A stretch of DNA of 64,000 nt from Galerina marginata (Eukaryota > Basidiomycota > Agaricomycetes > Agaricales > Galerinaceae): the NCBI GenBank assembly GCA_023014335.1, contig JAECYW010000002.1, positions 2,232,001 to 2,296,000 on the forward strand, written 5' to 3'. Under the pieces are notes generated by a model, which ran no database searches, was not told the origin of the DNA, and was given only the letters and a program-made list of their open reading frames with translations. A program made the position numbers and the translations under genes. How positions within the stretch are numbered: the first letter of the stretch is position 1; each line of letters starts with the position of its first letter. Positions 26,301 to 39,156 of this stretch are shown piece after piece.

Positions 26301-26897
26301 TGGGTGCAGATAAACGATGCCACTCATGGATTTGGCGCAGCTGGCTCCAACCCGTTGACCGCTGATCCCCGTATTTATGGCAGGTAAGTCGAATCAACCA
26401 TGCCAAGTTCGTGTCATCATTCAGACAATACTGTCTTGACCGAATTTAGAGTATATATCGGCACCAACGGACGCGGAATCTTCTATGGCTGACGCCTCCG
26501 GCACCGCTCCAGCTCCCACCTCAACGATCTCTTCTACTACGGCCTCGTCTTCTACCACAGCTTCGTCTTCGTCTACAACCAAATCCACAACCACAACCTC
26601 CAAAACATCAACCACAACCTCCAAGACATCCACTTCAACTTCTTCATCTAGCAGTCCAACGTCTACGGCCGTAGTAGCCGCCTATGGACAATGTGGAGGT
26701 ATGGAACTCTTGAGATCATTGCAGATTCATGATTTGATCGCCTTTGCCCCTGTAGGGACGAGTTGGACCGGAGGAACGACGTGTGTGTCTGGGTTCACTT
26801 GCGTCTACAGCAACCCATGTAAGCAGGATATACTTGCTACGACATTTTGTGGCTCCTGACCAATTCTGTAGACTACTCTCAATGTGTCCCCTCTTAG
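23372..26897 (+). CDS. Secreted GH74 xyloglucanase with C-terminal CBM1 (copy A)
   Basis: An extracellular endo-beta-1,4-glucanase acting on xyloglucan. Signal peptide (LSAIVVGALFSAVAAVS), then the GH74 start YTWKNVKIGGGGGFIPGIVF and ARTDIGGAYKLN. The seven-bladed propeller repeats follow (IFRSTNSGATWSPLWSWG, GWMMESLVIDPFDSNHWLYG, LFHSTNSGSSF). A Ser/Thr linker (26490-26680) leads to a CBM1 with paired Cys (YGQCGG, TTCVSGFTCVYSNPYYSQC). About 14 small introns. Two frame breaks: 24072-24073 (Leu T/A) and 26489-26490 (Gly C/T). The second creates a TGA exactly between propeller and linker. Tandem with copy B, same orientation and intron layout. A TATA box is at 23303. Confidence 0.93.
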
Positions 26898-27650
26898 AAT
26901 TTGGCGTTATATGGAGAAAACTTGGTATAATTATGTGGACCTCGAAATGGCCCTTCTCCGGAGTTTATAAATGCAATGAAAATTACCTTCCTATAAATGC
27001 TCTCCGTCTATGTCTCTCTCGGATATTATTGTCCTGCAAAATTTTGACTACCCATACTTTCTTTGACGAGGCATATGTTTCCCCAGTAAGAAGTCCGATC
27101 TGAGCAGCTGTTCTTTCAATGCGAATTTGTTCTTGAATATTGATTCTACTCGTAGGGCTAAGAGAAGGGAGTAATGATGGTTGGCCTTCAGCCGACCCAG
27201 TGATCCATTCGAAGTTGAATATTTTTGGTCTTCTGACCCTGAAATGTTAAGCTTCGGTGCTTTGGTTTCTTAACTTCTCGTCGTTGTAAGTAGTGTGGCA
27301 GCGAACGGCCCGGAGCATGCTATAGCTTACCTAACTACGATCGAGGCTTGCACCTCCCTCAGTAACGCCCTCTGTGTAATCTCGACTCTCAACTGGCAGA
27401 GCTTCCCCAACATGTTCATGCATTTATCCTCAAAATGATTTCTGTGGCTTTTTCTTAGGTCTCTAAATGACGTCTTTCTGGGGGTCGCCAATTTCTCGGA
27501 TGATAAGTTCTGCCTGCGGTTGAACATCGGGGTCCGGAACAACATCTTTTTGCAAGAACACACGGATTGCATACGGAGCATTTTTTCTCTGGAATATAAA
27601 GGCCTCTTGAAATGTTGCTTGGACTGAGCAATTGAGACGATTCGCTCGTC
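26898..27650. other. Spacer between the two GH74 genes
   Basis: 753 bp. The right 170 bp resembles the promoter of copy A (GCGGTTGAA, then TTTTTGCAA, then TATAAA), showing that the duplication included regulatory DNA. No gene seen. Confidence 0.55.
27595..27600 (+). promoter_or_regulatory. TATA box of the second GH74 gene
   Basis: TATAAA 51-56 bases before the ATG, in a context matching that of copy A (ATATAAAGG in both). Confidence 0.6.
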
Positions 27651-30600
27651 ATGACGAGACTCCAGATTCTTACAGTGATAGTTGCCGGCGCATTGTTGTC
27701 TGTTGTGGATGCTATCTCGACCCAAAAATATACTTGGAAAAACGTCAAGATAGGTGGTGGCGGCGGTTTCATACCGGGTATTGTGTTTAACCCAACCCAG
27801 AAGGTGATCGGCACGGTGCATTTTACGTCTACGCAGCTAAAATTAAGCGACCAGGGACTCGCTTTCGCGCGTACAGACATTGGTGGGGCATACAAGTTGA
27901 ATGCTGACGACTCCTGGACGCCTTTGCTGGACTTCGCAGACAACTCACGCTGGAATTACTGGGGAGTCGATGCCCTAGCGACTGATCCTGTGCAACCCTA
28001 ATCGTCTTTACTTGGTAAATGCTATTATTCTATTGTTTGATTGGTTCTCATTGTGTTGCACGCAGGCGACTGGGATGTATACGAACTCTTGGGACCCAAA
28101 TAACGGTCAAATTCTAATTTCGACTGATACTGGTGCTACTTTCACCCCTTCGAAGCTACCTTTCAAAGTTGGAGGTAACATGCCCGGTCGTGGGATGTAG
28201 GCCTCCCAGTCTTTTCATGCGATTCTTTACTTACAGATTTACTAGGGGTGAAGTGAGAAAACATTTGCCATTCAGCCTGTTCTGTTTGTATTGACGGTCC
28301 TGTACAGCGACTCGCGATTGATCCAAACAGCAATGGCATCCTATTCTTTGGTGCCAGGAGCGGCAACGGACTTTGGAAGTCAACAAATTTTGGAGTCACC
28401 TGGACAAAGGTTACAAGTTTTACCAACTACAGGTCCGTAAAATGGATATAAACTTCATTTACTGGTTTTGATCAGTGTTTTTTTCTTGGTTGCAGGCACT
28501 TATATTGCTGATCCGACGGACTCAAGCGGCTATAACAGTGATAAAATTGGTAAATTTAGGCTTGCGCCATTCAAACCACAGTATATTAAATGCGACTTCA
28601 GGTATTGCTTGGGTTACTTTCGACAAAACGTCTGGCAAATCAGGCACTGCTACTCCTCGTATTTTCGTCGGAGTCGCAAGCAAAGGGGCCAACAACATCT
28701 TCGTCACTAACGATGGTGGCAACACCTGTAAGCACTATCTTGTCATTATAATGGTCTGTTTAACTCCGGACCCGTTCTTTAGGGTCTGCGGTCGCTGGGC
28801 AGAACACCACTTTCCTTCCTCACAAAGGTGTCTTGTCACCAACTGAGAAAGTTCTCTATGTCTCCTATTCCGACTGGCGCAGGTCCTGTGAGGCTCGATT
28901 CCCATCACCTCGTCAAAATGTTTGTTTTGCTGAACACCTGCTGCAGTACGATGGCGCATTGGGAGCAGTCTACAAATATAGCATAACGTCTGGGGTTTGT
29001 GAGTGATATCCTACCACTTTTTGTAGTAATCCATGACTGACGGTTCTCTCCCAGGGACTGACATTACTCCCGTCGCTGGCACCGACCTTACTTTCGGATT
29101 TGGTGGTGTTGCAGTCGACCTCCAGAAACCCGGTACTATTATGGTTGCGGCACTTAACTCAGTGGTGGCCCGACGGCCAGATCTTCCGATCCACCAACAG
29201 CGGCGCTACAGTGGTCCCCACTCTGGTCATGGGGTACTTATCCAGCTATGAACAAATACTATGGGTATTCCGACAGCCTTGCTCCATGGCTGGGGCCTAA
29301 CTATCTTGACACTACTCCCGGCGACAAACAAATTGGATGGATGATGGAATGTGATTTCAATCCTCTTGTTCGTACAGTTATATTTACTGACTAAAGTTTT
29401 TCCAACGCATTTTAATCAGCTTTGGTTATCGATCCTCTTGACTCTAATCATTGGCTTTATGGAACAGGGTGCCACCATGCAGGGAGGACGTGATTTGCTG
29501 AAGGTCCGGCTTACAGATGATGGCTATTTATTGGGTTCCTAACAGATTTGATAGTGGGACACAGCGCATAACGTGTCGTTGAAATCAATGGCCGATGGCA
29601 TCGAAGAAACCGCTGTTACAGGGTTGATCTCGCCTCCAGCAGGACCTCCTCTCCTTTCTTCAGTTGGTGACCTCGGAGGTAAGATTTCGTGAGACCTCGA
29701 TTTCTACTGACTAAGACCTGCAACCCAGGTTTTGTTCATAACAATTTGAACAACCCTCCTGCAACTGGCTTCACCAACCCTACTTGGCCCACTTCGGTAG
29801 ATCTTGACTTCGCAGGCAATAAGCCTAATAACATAGTTCGCGTCGGCAGTGGCGATAGGTAAATTGCTTTATTGCTCTTAGAGCCTCTTTTTGATTTTGG
29901 CATTGCACAGCACTACTGGAAAACAGGTCGCAATTTCCACTGATTCAGGTGCTACATGGTGATTATCAAAAGCTGCCTGCCATTTAAACTTCTCTTTAAT
30001 GTATGTGTAGGAGCCAAGATTTGGGAGCAGCAGATAATGTGAACGGCAAGTATCAGCTTGGTCTTCGTTGACCTATATCTCCTAAAATTCCTCTCTCTTA
30101 GGTGGTAAGGTTGCATTCTCTGCTAATGCTGACACCGTCCTTTGGTCTACTGGTGGACAAGGAGTCATGGTTTCCCAGAATACGAACGCATTCATTTCCG
30201 TACCATCACTCCCGGCCGGTTCAGTTATCGCATCCGACAAGAAGCTCAACACCGCATTCTACGCGGCTTCAGGAGCGAATTTCTACCTTTCAACCGACAC
30301 TGGAAAGACGTTCTCCGTCAAAAGTACTCTGGGTTCTTCGGCCCATCCTGTGAAAATTGTGGTTAATCCAGGTGTGACTGGTGATGTCTGGGTTTCAACC
30401 GACTTGGGCCTTTTCCATTCCACTAATTCAGGCACCTCCTTCACTGCTATCTCTGGCGTTTCTCAAGCGTGGGCGATAGCCCTTGGTGCCCCTGCCAAAG
30501 CAGGAGGATACCCTGCCATCTTTGCTGCTGCTAACATCGGGGGCACCCTTGGGTATTTCAGATCTGACGATCAAGCAGTAAACTGGGTGCAGATAAACGA

Positions 30601-31091
30601 TGTTGCCCATGGGTTTGGCGCAACTGGCTCGAACCCATTGACTGCGGACCCTCGCATCTATGGCCGGTAAGTTGAACATATCCACGATTTTCAAGACAAG
30701 AATGGTTTGACCCACATCTGATAGGGTATATATTGGGACTAATGGACGCGGAATATTTTACGGCGATGTTTCTGGCACCGCTCCCGCTCCCACCTTCGAC
30801 CGCACCGTCAAGCACTACTAAACCGACCACAACAACCACTTCAACCACTTCATCTAGCAGCCCAACCTCTACTGGAGGAGTTGGTGCATATGGACAGTGT
30901 GGAGGTAATCAATGAGTTTCTCCAAGTAGAAAAATGTGCTAATCGTCCTAAAGGAACGGGCTGGACAGGAGGGACGACGTGTGTCTCTGGGTTCGCCTGC
31001 GTTTACAGCAATCCTTGTAAGTCTGAAGCATAATGAAATGCTCCTAGGTCTCATCCCATCTCTAGATTACTCCCAATGTGTTCCTTCTTAA
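27651..31091 (+). CDS. Secreted GH74 xyloglucanase with C-terminal CBM1 (copy B)
   Basis: Paralogue of the upstream gene with the same domain order: signal peptide (LTVIVAGALLSVVDA), GH74 propeller, Ser/Thr linker (shorter, with fewer Thr/Lys repeats), CBM1 (YGQCGG, TTCVSGFACVYSNPYYSQC). Introns fall at the same places but their sequences have drifted. Coding identity to copy A is high by eye. Seven +1 breaks are visible against copy A: 27998-27999 (C/T), 28427-28428 (C/T), 28874-28875 (C/T), 29161-29162 (A/G), 29210-29211 (A/G), 29466-29467 (A/G), 30794-30795 (C/T). Each is at a third codon position. Either this copy is decaying or the consensus carries both alleles; the pattern favours the latter. 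Confidence 0.92.
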
Positions 31092-31281
31092 AACAAGTGG
31101 TTCTATGGCCGTCTTTCCCTGACGAGACAGGAGATAGTTAGAGTAAACTAGTGTTTAAAGATGTACGTTTGAACGAATCTGCAATTTATTTCAATAAGGA
31201 GCTTGTCATCTCACGTGACTTACACGCTGTAAATTAAAATGCGTTTCTGCTCCTTGTCCACTTCCATACTCTAAATCAACG

Positions 31282-32606
<1,325 letters not shown>

Positions 32607-32643
32607 CGATTTTTTTCGACAATGATATGGATATTGGGAGCTA

Positions 32644-33044
32644 TGGTGCACAACGCTTAGTCACCGCCTATTTTGGACAGCGGCCAATTTGGCCGGAGAA
32701 AAATTTTGAAATTTTGATGTTCAATTGGCCAGATTTTCGACCCTCTGGGGTGCTCATGGCACTCAAAAAGAAGTAAAAAAAGGCATTTAACTTCAAAATC
32801 GCCCATGTTTTCGGGTTACCTGCCATATCGGGACTCAGGGTCCTCCTATATAAGGCAATGTGGCCAAATTCACCCGACCAAAATTTCCTAACTCCGTCAG
32901 TTTTGACCCAATCAAAAATCGGTCTTGTAGAAATGTTCAGACAATCAAAAGAAGCGTTTTTACAAGAGGGATAAGAAAAAGGGGAAATTTTCGGCCCGCA
33001 GGACCCGTTGTACCAAACAGGCGGTGACTAAGTGTTGTGCACCA
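32644..33044. mobile_element. TA-flanked MITE, 401 bp (Tc1/mariner-like)
   Basis: Terminal inverted repeats of about 27 bp begin TGGTGCACAAC and continue CTTAGTCACCGCCT, with one mismatch (G on the left, A on the right arm). They are flanked by TA on both sides (32642-32643 and 33045-33046). The interior is AT-rich with homopolymers and has no open frame of note. It begins 38 bp after the TVP23 stop. The TA duplication suggests mobilisation by a Tc1/mariner-type transposase, which is not in this window. Confidence 0.75.
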
Positions 33045-33673
33045 TATAACACAACATAGATGTGGTCATATTTAGAGAGAGAAGACAAGTTCCCGTCATC
33101 GTCCTCGATAGGTCCACGGGACTCGGAAATAGAGAGAATCCGTGTTCATCCACGACATCCAGTGGGCGGGCGACAGGCTGGGCATGGAGCATCCCTAGTG
33201 TACAGCATACATACATGATGAAAGCTACAGAGAAACACTCATGCATAGATATATGGATGATCAACTTGGAAATTCTGAAGGCAGAAGAAGGAAAAAATTG
33301 ATTGAAAGAAAAATGCGACAAATGCAGGGAGATCCAATCAAATGAGTACAACAGCAATGCAACAAGTCCAGTCCAAAGACGCCAAAAATGAAGAAGAAGA
33401 AAAATCATTGGATCGGGAAACGCTGGGTAAAAAATGCAATGCAATGCAATGGGCAAGATACAGGGAAAAGTGTATATAGCGAAAGAGAACAAGAATAAAC
33501 AATAAAGGTCCGGCATGGAAGCGATGTTCAAACAGCACCCATAACACTGTTAAGCCCTGGAAAGAAAGAGGAAAGAAGAAAAGCAACAATAACATATGGA
33601 TGCATGGATGGACAACGCGGTCATTCTCGTGTCGTCTTCGTCATCATAGATAGTTCATAGCCGCAGGTCTACT
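33045..33673. other. Intergenic, no supported gene
   Basis: About 630 bp of purine-rich plus strand. The minus-strand open frame 33028-33531 is Phe/Leu/Ser-rich, runs into the MITE and matches nothing I know. It is the expected reading of a CT-rich 3' UTR. Confidence 0.5.
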
Positions 33674-35821
33674 TCATCCCAGCCCGACATAGCCGCGCAC
33701 GTCCACCTTGGAAAAGGCGACGGTCGGGGTCGGGGGTGCTCCGAGGCCGATGAAGGACCGCGTGCGGCCTTTCGAGTGGAAGGTCGACACACGCGGCGTT
33801 GACAGGCTGGGAAACGGAACTGGGCCAGCGAGGTTGGACGTCAGTGTCATCGTAGAAGGCGTGCGAGTCGTCAGTGTCGGCGACGGCGGAAATACGAACA
33901 AGGTCTGCGATGGTGTTTGGGCCACAGAGGCTGCTGTTACGTCGGAAGAACTGTGGGAGGCTCGGCGCAGTACGCTCTCCCGAAGATGCAGCGGCGGGGG
34001 CACCAGTTTCCGGGATTCGGCCCGCTGGCGCTACTGGGGGAAGCGGAAGACCGGGTTTGGGTGCGGCCCGAGGTGGTGGGACAGCAGGTGTGGGTTGCTG
34101 CTGCTCCTCACTTTCGATGACAAGTGTGACGGGGGATGATGGGACAGGAGGAAGGAGACTGAGCCCCATGGGGCGTAGTTTGGCCTTTGGCTTTGGTTTG
34201 GGTGGCAACTCAAAGGTGGAGCGAAATGCCGTTTTCGGCGGAGGAGGTATGATGAACGACGACTTCCATACGGGAGCGGACTGGCGGTGGGCGAGCAGTT
34301 GCGGGGCCCGGCGTTGCGATTAACGAGACAGTGCGAGGTGTGCCGTCATGTTCTTCGTCTGGCGAGGAGGTCGCAGGTTGACAAGCGACTTTGACGGCTA
34401 TCGGTTTCGAACCCGCCTCCGATGCCCAAGAGCTCTTGTTCCTCGTCTTCCTCGACGAGATTTTCAGCTCAAAAAGCTTCCCGAGTTGCTTGCGATTGAT
34501 CCGGTTCTTTTGCGAGAACCATAGCGACTCCGCCATGCGGCACCCATGCCAAGACCGGAACCCGTGGAGCTCATTGATGAAGCGGAAGACTTGCGAGCCA
34601 CGATGCGGTCCTCCATTGCCTTGTCAAGGGCCTTGGCTTCCTGCATGACGATGCTGCTTTCCTGCTCGTCGGGATCGTTGTCAGAGGAAGCATCCTCCAT
34701 CATTTGGCGGCGACGGCCCCATTCTTCTTCATCATCTGTTCCTGAAGATCCATCAGAGTCGGGGGGAGTTGCCTTGTCTCCTCGTAATCTTTTCTCATAC
34801 TCCAATAGTTGATAAATAAGGCTTGAGAAATCCAAAGTTAATGAAGAGACGATGGGAAGAATATTGTGTTGGACGTACGACATGTTTGGTCCAACGTGTG
34901 GACTTTTTTGTTTGACAAACGAGTAAGCACCTTGCATACCCGGTAGAGCCCATACCTCTGGGGGTACGGACGTGTGATGCTCTGCAGCAGCGCGCATGAC
35001 GAGGGCGATCACCATCGTAGCTGATCGCGAGATGCCACATTGGCAACTTTAAAAGTTAATGAGTAAACATTGATGATGAAACACGGATCTGGACATACTG
35101 AACAAGGCAGCCCTCGCCGCGGTTGAGGGCGGCATCTGCGAAAGCCATGCCGGCCTTGAAACCGTCGTCGACGAGGTCTTGCTGGCCATGGGACCACTGA
35201 AGCTTGAGGTAGTGCATTGCGGGTCTGCCGCTGGGGAGATGGGCTGGGAAATAAGTGGGATCTACAGGGTCTGGGTGCCTGCGATTGTGAAAATTGGGGG
35301 TGGATGCGGCTGGGCGCAGGGCCTGGTTGTTGGGAAAGGCGTCGAAGGGGGAGGCGACCTCTTTAGCGACATTGAGGATGGATCGGATGCCACGCTCGAG
35401 GAGACCCTTCCAGTCTCTTGCATTGTCCTCGGAGCCGATCCATATGCCGGGGACGACCTGGATGGGGCCGTCGGCGTAGGGCACTGCGTCTGAGCCGCCG
35501 TCCTCGTCCTTTGCGGTGGAGAAGGGACGCGGTGGGATTTGAAGCGGGGAGGGAGATGATGGACGGTCTGCGGGGTCTCTCTGGACGGATCGGGCTGGGC
35601 TCTGGGAGGTCGGGCTCTGAGGACTGTGCGGAGGGGAGGGTGAGGGACAATTTTTTCATGTTTTTGCGGGATGACCTATGAAAAGGGGGATAGTCTGAAT
35701 CTGCAGAAGAAAGGGCAGAAGAGTCAGAGTCGCCGAGAGCCAGGGCTATTTGTTCAACGGGCGCGGGAGCCTGGATGCGCAGGGAGGTGGCCATGCCTCT
35801 TCGCCGGGGCACTCCACTCAT
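33674..35821 (-). CDS. Dual-specificity protein phosphatase (Msg5/Pmp1-like)
   Basis: Probably inactivates a MAP kinase. The DSP domain reads VPGIWIGSEDNARDW, GIRSILNVAKEV, MHYLKLQWSHGQQDLVDDGF, and then the P-loop HCQCGISRSATMVIALVMR. The catalytic HC is assembled across the intron at about 35098-35047, where CA plus T makes the His codon. PHVGPNMSLIYQLLEYE follows a second intron. The C-terminal half is long, acidic, then Pro/Ser-rich, ending TRSFIGLGAPPTPTVAFSK. Two doublets break the frame: 35512-35513 (Arg C/A) and 34466-34467 (Ser C/T). More breaks are likely in the low-complexity tail, where two frames alternate. Start taken at 35821; 35845 and 35794 are alternatives. Divergent from the reductase gene. 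Confidence 0.82.
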
Positions 35822-36175
35822 GGCTGGCAGCTGCGGCGTCTGCATGCCCACGACCAGCGTGAACGGGAGAAACGGTGAAGAAAAGAGGAGAGAGAGAGAA
35901 GGAGAGAGCACGTGCTATTCAAACCATTTCTGTTTACATCCACACTCTATTCCATACATACTCTGGACCATCCATCAGGGCTGGGACCGAGGTCGGACCA
36001 CTTTATAAAATGCCTAATAAATACCAGCTCGCATTTCTCACAACCTTCGTCTCCGTCTTCTCCTTCCTCGTCCTCTTCTCCCGCTTTCTCAACGCAAAGC
36101 TAAAAGAGGCAGGGCTACCACATCGAGAACCTCATCCTCCTCGGTCTCCCAAAACAAGACATCCCAGACCCCGCC

Positions 36176-37398
36176 ATGTCCCAGCCCCTCGACTTCCAGT
36201 CCCTCAAGGACCAGGCTATGCTCGTCTTCAACAACATTGTCACCACCGATTTCCATGCCGTCGAAATTCCCTACCTCGGCACATACGATCTCGTCGCTAT
36301 CACCACCTCCTCTACTTTTATAATCACCAGCGCAGTCATCTTGGCCACCGCTTTCCTCGCAAAAGTTCTCCATTCCGGTTCGTTGCCATCTCGTCTCGTC
36401 TTGCCTTTTTTTTCATTTCATTTCAGGCCGCACCAAGCCCTTGGACCCCAACGCATGGAAAGAATTCCCCCTCGAGAAGAAGATCAAGGTTTCACCCAAC
36501 ACTGCGATGTACGTGTCACTCTTTTTCTACTTTCTTGCCTATCAACCAACTCTCTCCTCTAGCTACCGTTTCACCCTCCCGCACGTCCAGGACGTTCTCG
36601 GCCTGCCCGTCGGCCAGCACATCTCCGTCTCCGCAGAGATAAACGGTAAAATTATCACCAGGAGCTACACCCCTATCAGCAACGACGATGACCGTGGTCA
36701 TTTCGACCTCATCATCAAGGTCAGTCCTTTTTCTTCTCGGCCTTTCCGAACATTTCGCTCATTCAATCTAGACCTATGAAAAGGGTAACATCTCAAAGCA
36801 CGTTTCTCTCCTAAAGATCGGCGACAACGTTCGCGTCAAAGGGCCCAAGGGCAATTTCCACTATACCCCCAACATCGTCGGCCACCTCAGCATGATCGCT
36901 GGTGGCACTGGTATCTCCCCCATGATTCAGGTCATCCGTGCCGCCCTCAGGAACCCCTTTGACCGCACCACCATCACCCTTATCTACGCCAACGTCAACG
37001 AAGAGGACATCCTTCTCAAGGACGACCTCGAGGAGCTCCAGGACGTCCACGAGCAAAAGTTCAAGATCATCTACGTCCTCAACAACCCTCCCCCAGGCTG
37101 GAAGGGCGGTGTTGGTTTCGTCACCAAGGAACACATTAAAGAGCACCTTCCTAACCCTGCAACGTCTGATAGCAAGCTTCTCATTTGCGGGCCCCCTCCT
37201 ATGGTTACTGCTATGAAGTGAGTTTCTTATCCTGCCTCCGAATGGCGCGGCCCTAACCTCGGTCTTAGGAAAAACCTAGAAGAACTCACATACCCTGTAC
37301 CGAATACCATCAGCAAACTCCATGACAAGGTATGCCTGTTATCATCTGTCTACAACACCCCGGGTCTCACCTCGCTCCTTTAGGTCTTTGTCTTCTAA
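36176..37398 (+). CDS. CBR1: NADH-cytochrome b5 reductase
   Basis: A membrane-anchored FAD enzyme that passes electrons from NADH to cytochrome b5 for desaturation, sterol and sphingolipid chemistry, at ER or mitochondrial outer membrane. TM helix near residues 40-60 ([20 protein letters not shown]). FAD motif [10 protein letters not shown], then the isoalloxazine region KGPKGNF. NADH site [31 protein letters not shown], and the C-terminal [19 protein letters not shown] ending in VFVF. Introns at about 36378-36427, 36509-36562, 36720-36772, 37219-37269 and 37329-37383. The frame is continuous over the catalytic part. Upstream sequence from 36010 may extend the N-terminus (see findings). Confidence 0.92.
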
Positions 37399-37523
37399 TT
37401 CAAGTATGGTTAATAGGGATCGGCTACTTAGACATTGTGAAGGCGTAATTAATTTGGAGGGTTGACTATTATGAATTCACCCCTCTTACGTAGATATATC
37501 ACAATATATATCAAGTCCTTCAT

Positions 37524-38695
37524 TCATTTAGATGGCCCATCATCCAACCGGGTAGAAGAATCCGACTCCAACATTTCCAAACGACATTCATTCAAACTGA
37601 AAGGGACGCGGGTGAATCCAAATTCCGTCCAAATAGCATTCACACATACCTCTTCTCAATCTGATTCGCCGCGTTCAGCCCAATCTCAAACTCCTCCTCC
37701 GTGAGTTCGCGGGCCGAATGCCGCGCAAGCTGAATCGCAGAGTCGTAATAATGCAGCGGCGTCATCCCGTCCTCGTCCTTGGGCAGCAGGGGGTTGAGGA
37801 ACCGGAAATGATGCAGCATGCGCGCGTGCGGTTTCAGTTGAGGATGAAGGGGTATGACCAGGTGCGCGAGTTCATCTGCACAATAAATTTGAATAGGAGG
37901 GTAAGACATCCGCACAAATGAACAATTGAAAAACCCGTGTTTGGACGCACCGATAGGCCCAACCGTGTCGAGCAGGGCACGCCGAAACGCGATCCCGCTG
38001 TATTTCGTCCCTGAGGTGACCAGGTAAAGGGCCAGAGCAAGTCAGCGAACTGAGTCGGACCCAAGTAATAGTAATAACGCATAATGCATCTCGGAAAACG
38101 GAGAAGAGTTGGGGCAACATCGTGTGTACAGGAGGCATGCATATACGCGGGTTTGTGTGTGTGCTCTCACCTGGCCGTCCCCAGCCCTCGCGATAGGCGT
38201 TCTTGGGCAGGGACTCGTACGAGACGAGGCAGGTGCGGATGTACTCTTGCAGGACGTGTTTGTGGACAGACTGCACGTATAAAAGGGGGCGAGCTGGTGA
38301 GTAACAGGGCAGTGGAGAGCCCGAGGCGTAGATAAGGGAAGGGACGGACGTCAGGTAGGTCGTCCCGTCCGACGGTCCGGTACGTCTTTGAGATGCGCTG
38401 GAGCTTGAGGCGCACCGCGACGCGCCGCTTCACGCAGAACGAGAGGGACGCTGCGAACTATAGGGACAGTCAGCTGCAAAGAGCGAAGAGCAATTCGCTA
38501 AACACTTACCACAATGATGTACGACGCCCCAATCATGAGAGCGTTGAAGTTGTTCGTCCATGACCGCGTCGGGGACGTGCGCACGGCCTGCGACAGGATC
38601 GCCGCACAGGACAGGCCGGTCGCGACTACCGTGATGAGAACGAAAAAGACATAGGTGGCTTCAGAGGCGGTCCTCAGCACTCGCGGTGAGAGCAT
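37524..38695 (-). CDS. DLT1: Dlt1-like membrane protein (defect at low temperature)
   Basis: Two N-terminal membrane helices (ATYVFFVLITVVATGLSCAA and NALMIGASYIIVFAASLSF) are followed by a basic segment (CVKRRVAVRLKLQRISKTY). A soluble domain holds HVLQEYIRTCLVSYE, then YREGWGRPGTKYSGIAFRR and IDELAHLVIPLHP. This resembles fungal Dlt1, whose molecular role is poorly known. Introns lie at about 38510-38458, 38362-38273, 38170-38010, 37950-37876 and 37650-37598. The last one adds an exon ending in STRLDDGPSK, with stop at 37524-37526. The frame is continuous. Convergent with CBR1, stops about 125 bp apart. The Dlt1 assignment is from memory of the domain pattern. Confidence 0.55.
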
Positions 38696-39156
38696 GAAAG
38701 CCGCAGCACTCCTGGCTCACCCTGATTTGGCTACTCTCACCAACATTGGCAAACAACGCCGAATTTTTGAACAAGGTCTTATTCCAGCTGCTACGCAATT
38801 CGACAGGCGACCCTACTACTACTACTAATAATGATACATTGTGGAGAATTTTTAACCTTCCAATTAACCGGGTATCAAGGTCGGACATTGAAAGAGGACT
38901 GAGATAGCTATACACGAAGGGACAGACAAATGACACGAGGAAATGAATGAGGAAACAAAAAGAAAATGCGAATAAAGAGGAAATGGCATCCAGATGCGTG
39001 GCTTTCATGACGCAAGGCGGGCCTTGTGCTTGAACGTTTGAACTGTAAAGTTTTAAAATAAATATTTCCGAGCAAGGCTAGGCCGATGGCAACTAGACTT
39101 GAACATTTTGACTAAGAGAATATTAGCCTCGCTTGACTTATCACTTCCAAGAACGC
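38696..39156. other. Intergenic, no supported gene
   Basis: 460 bp between the DLT1-like start and the CAP gene stop. An ATG-initiated minus-strand frame from 39008 runs into the DLT1 start in another frame and looks like leader sequence. A short ACT/TAC trinucleotide run is at about 38811-38828. Confidence 0.45.

Noticed and set aside
27651..31091. Second GH74 copy as a decayed pseudogene
   Set aside because: All seven breaks are +1 pairs of synonymous alternatives at third positions, and there are no deletions, nonsense substitutions or lost catalytic blocks. That is not how pseudogenes decay.
33028..33531. 167-codon minus-strand open frame after the MITE
   Set aside because: Phe/Leu/Ser-rich reading of CT-rich DNA, overlaps the transposon end, no introns or domain.
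34400..34420. GGTTTCGAACCC, resembling a tRNA T-arm / B box
   Set aside because: It lies inside the phosphatase coding region on the other strand, and no acceptor or anticodon arms can be folded around it.
38661..39008. 115-codon open frame upstream of the DLT1-like gene
   Set aside because: It overlaps the better-supported start in another frame and reads as promoter/leader sequence.
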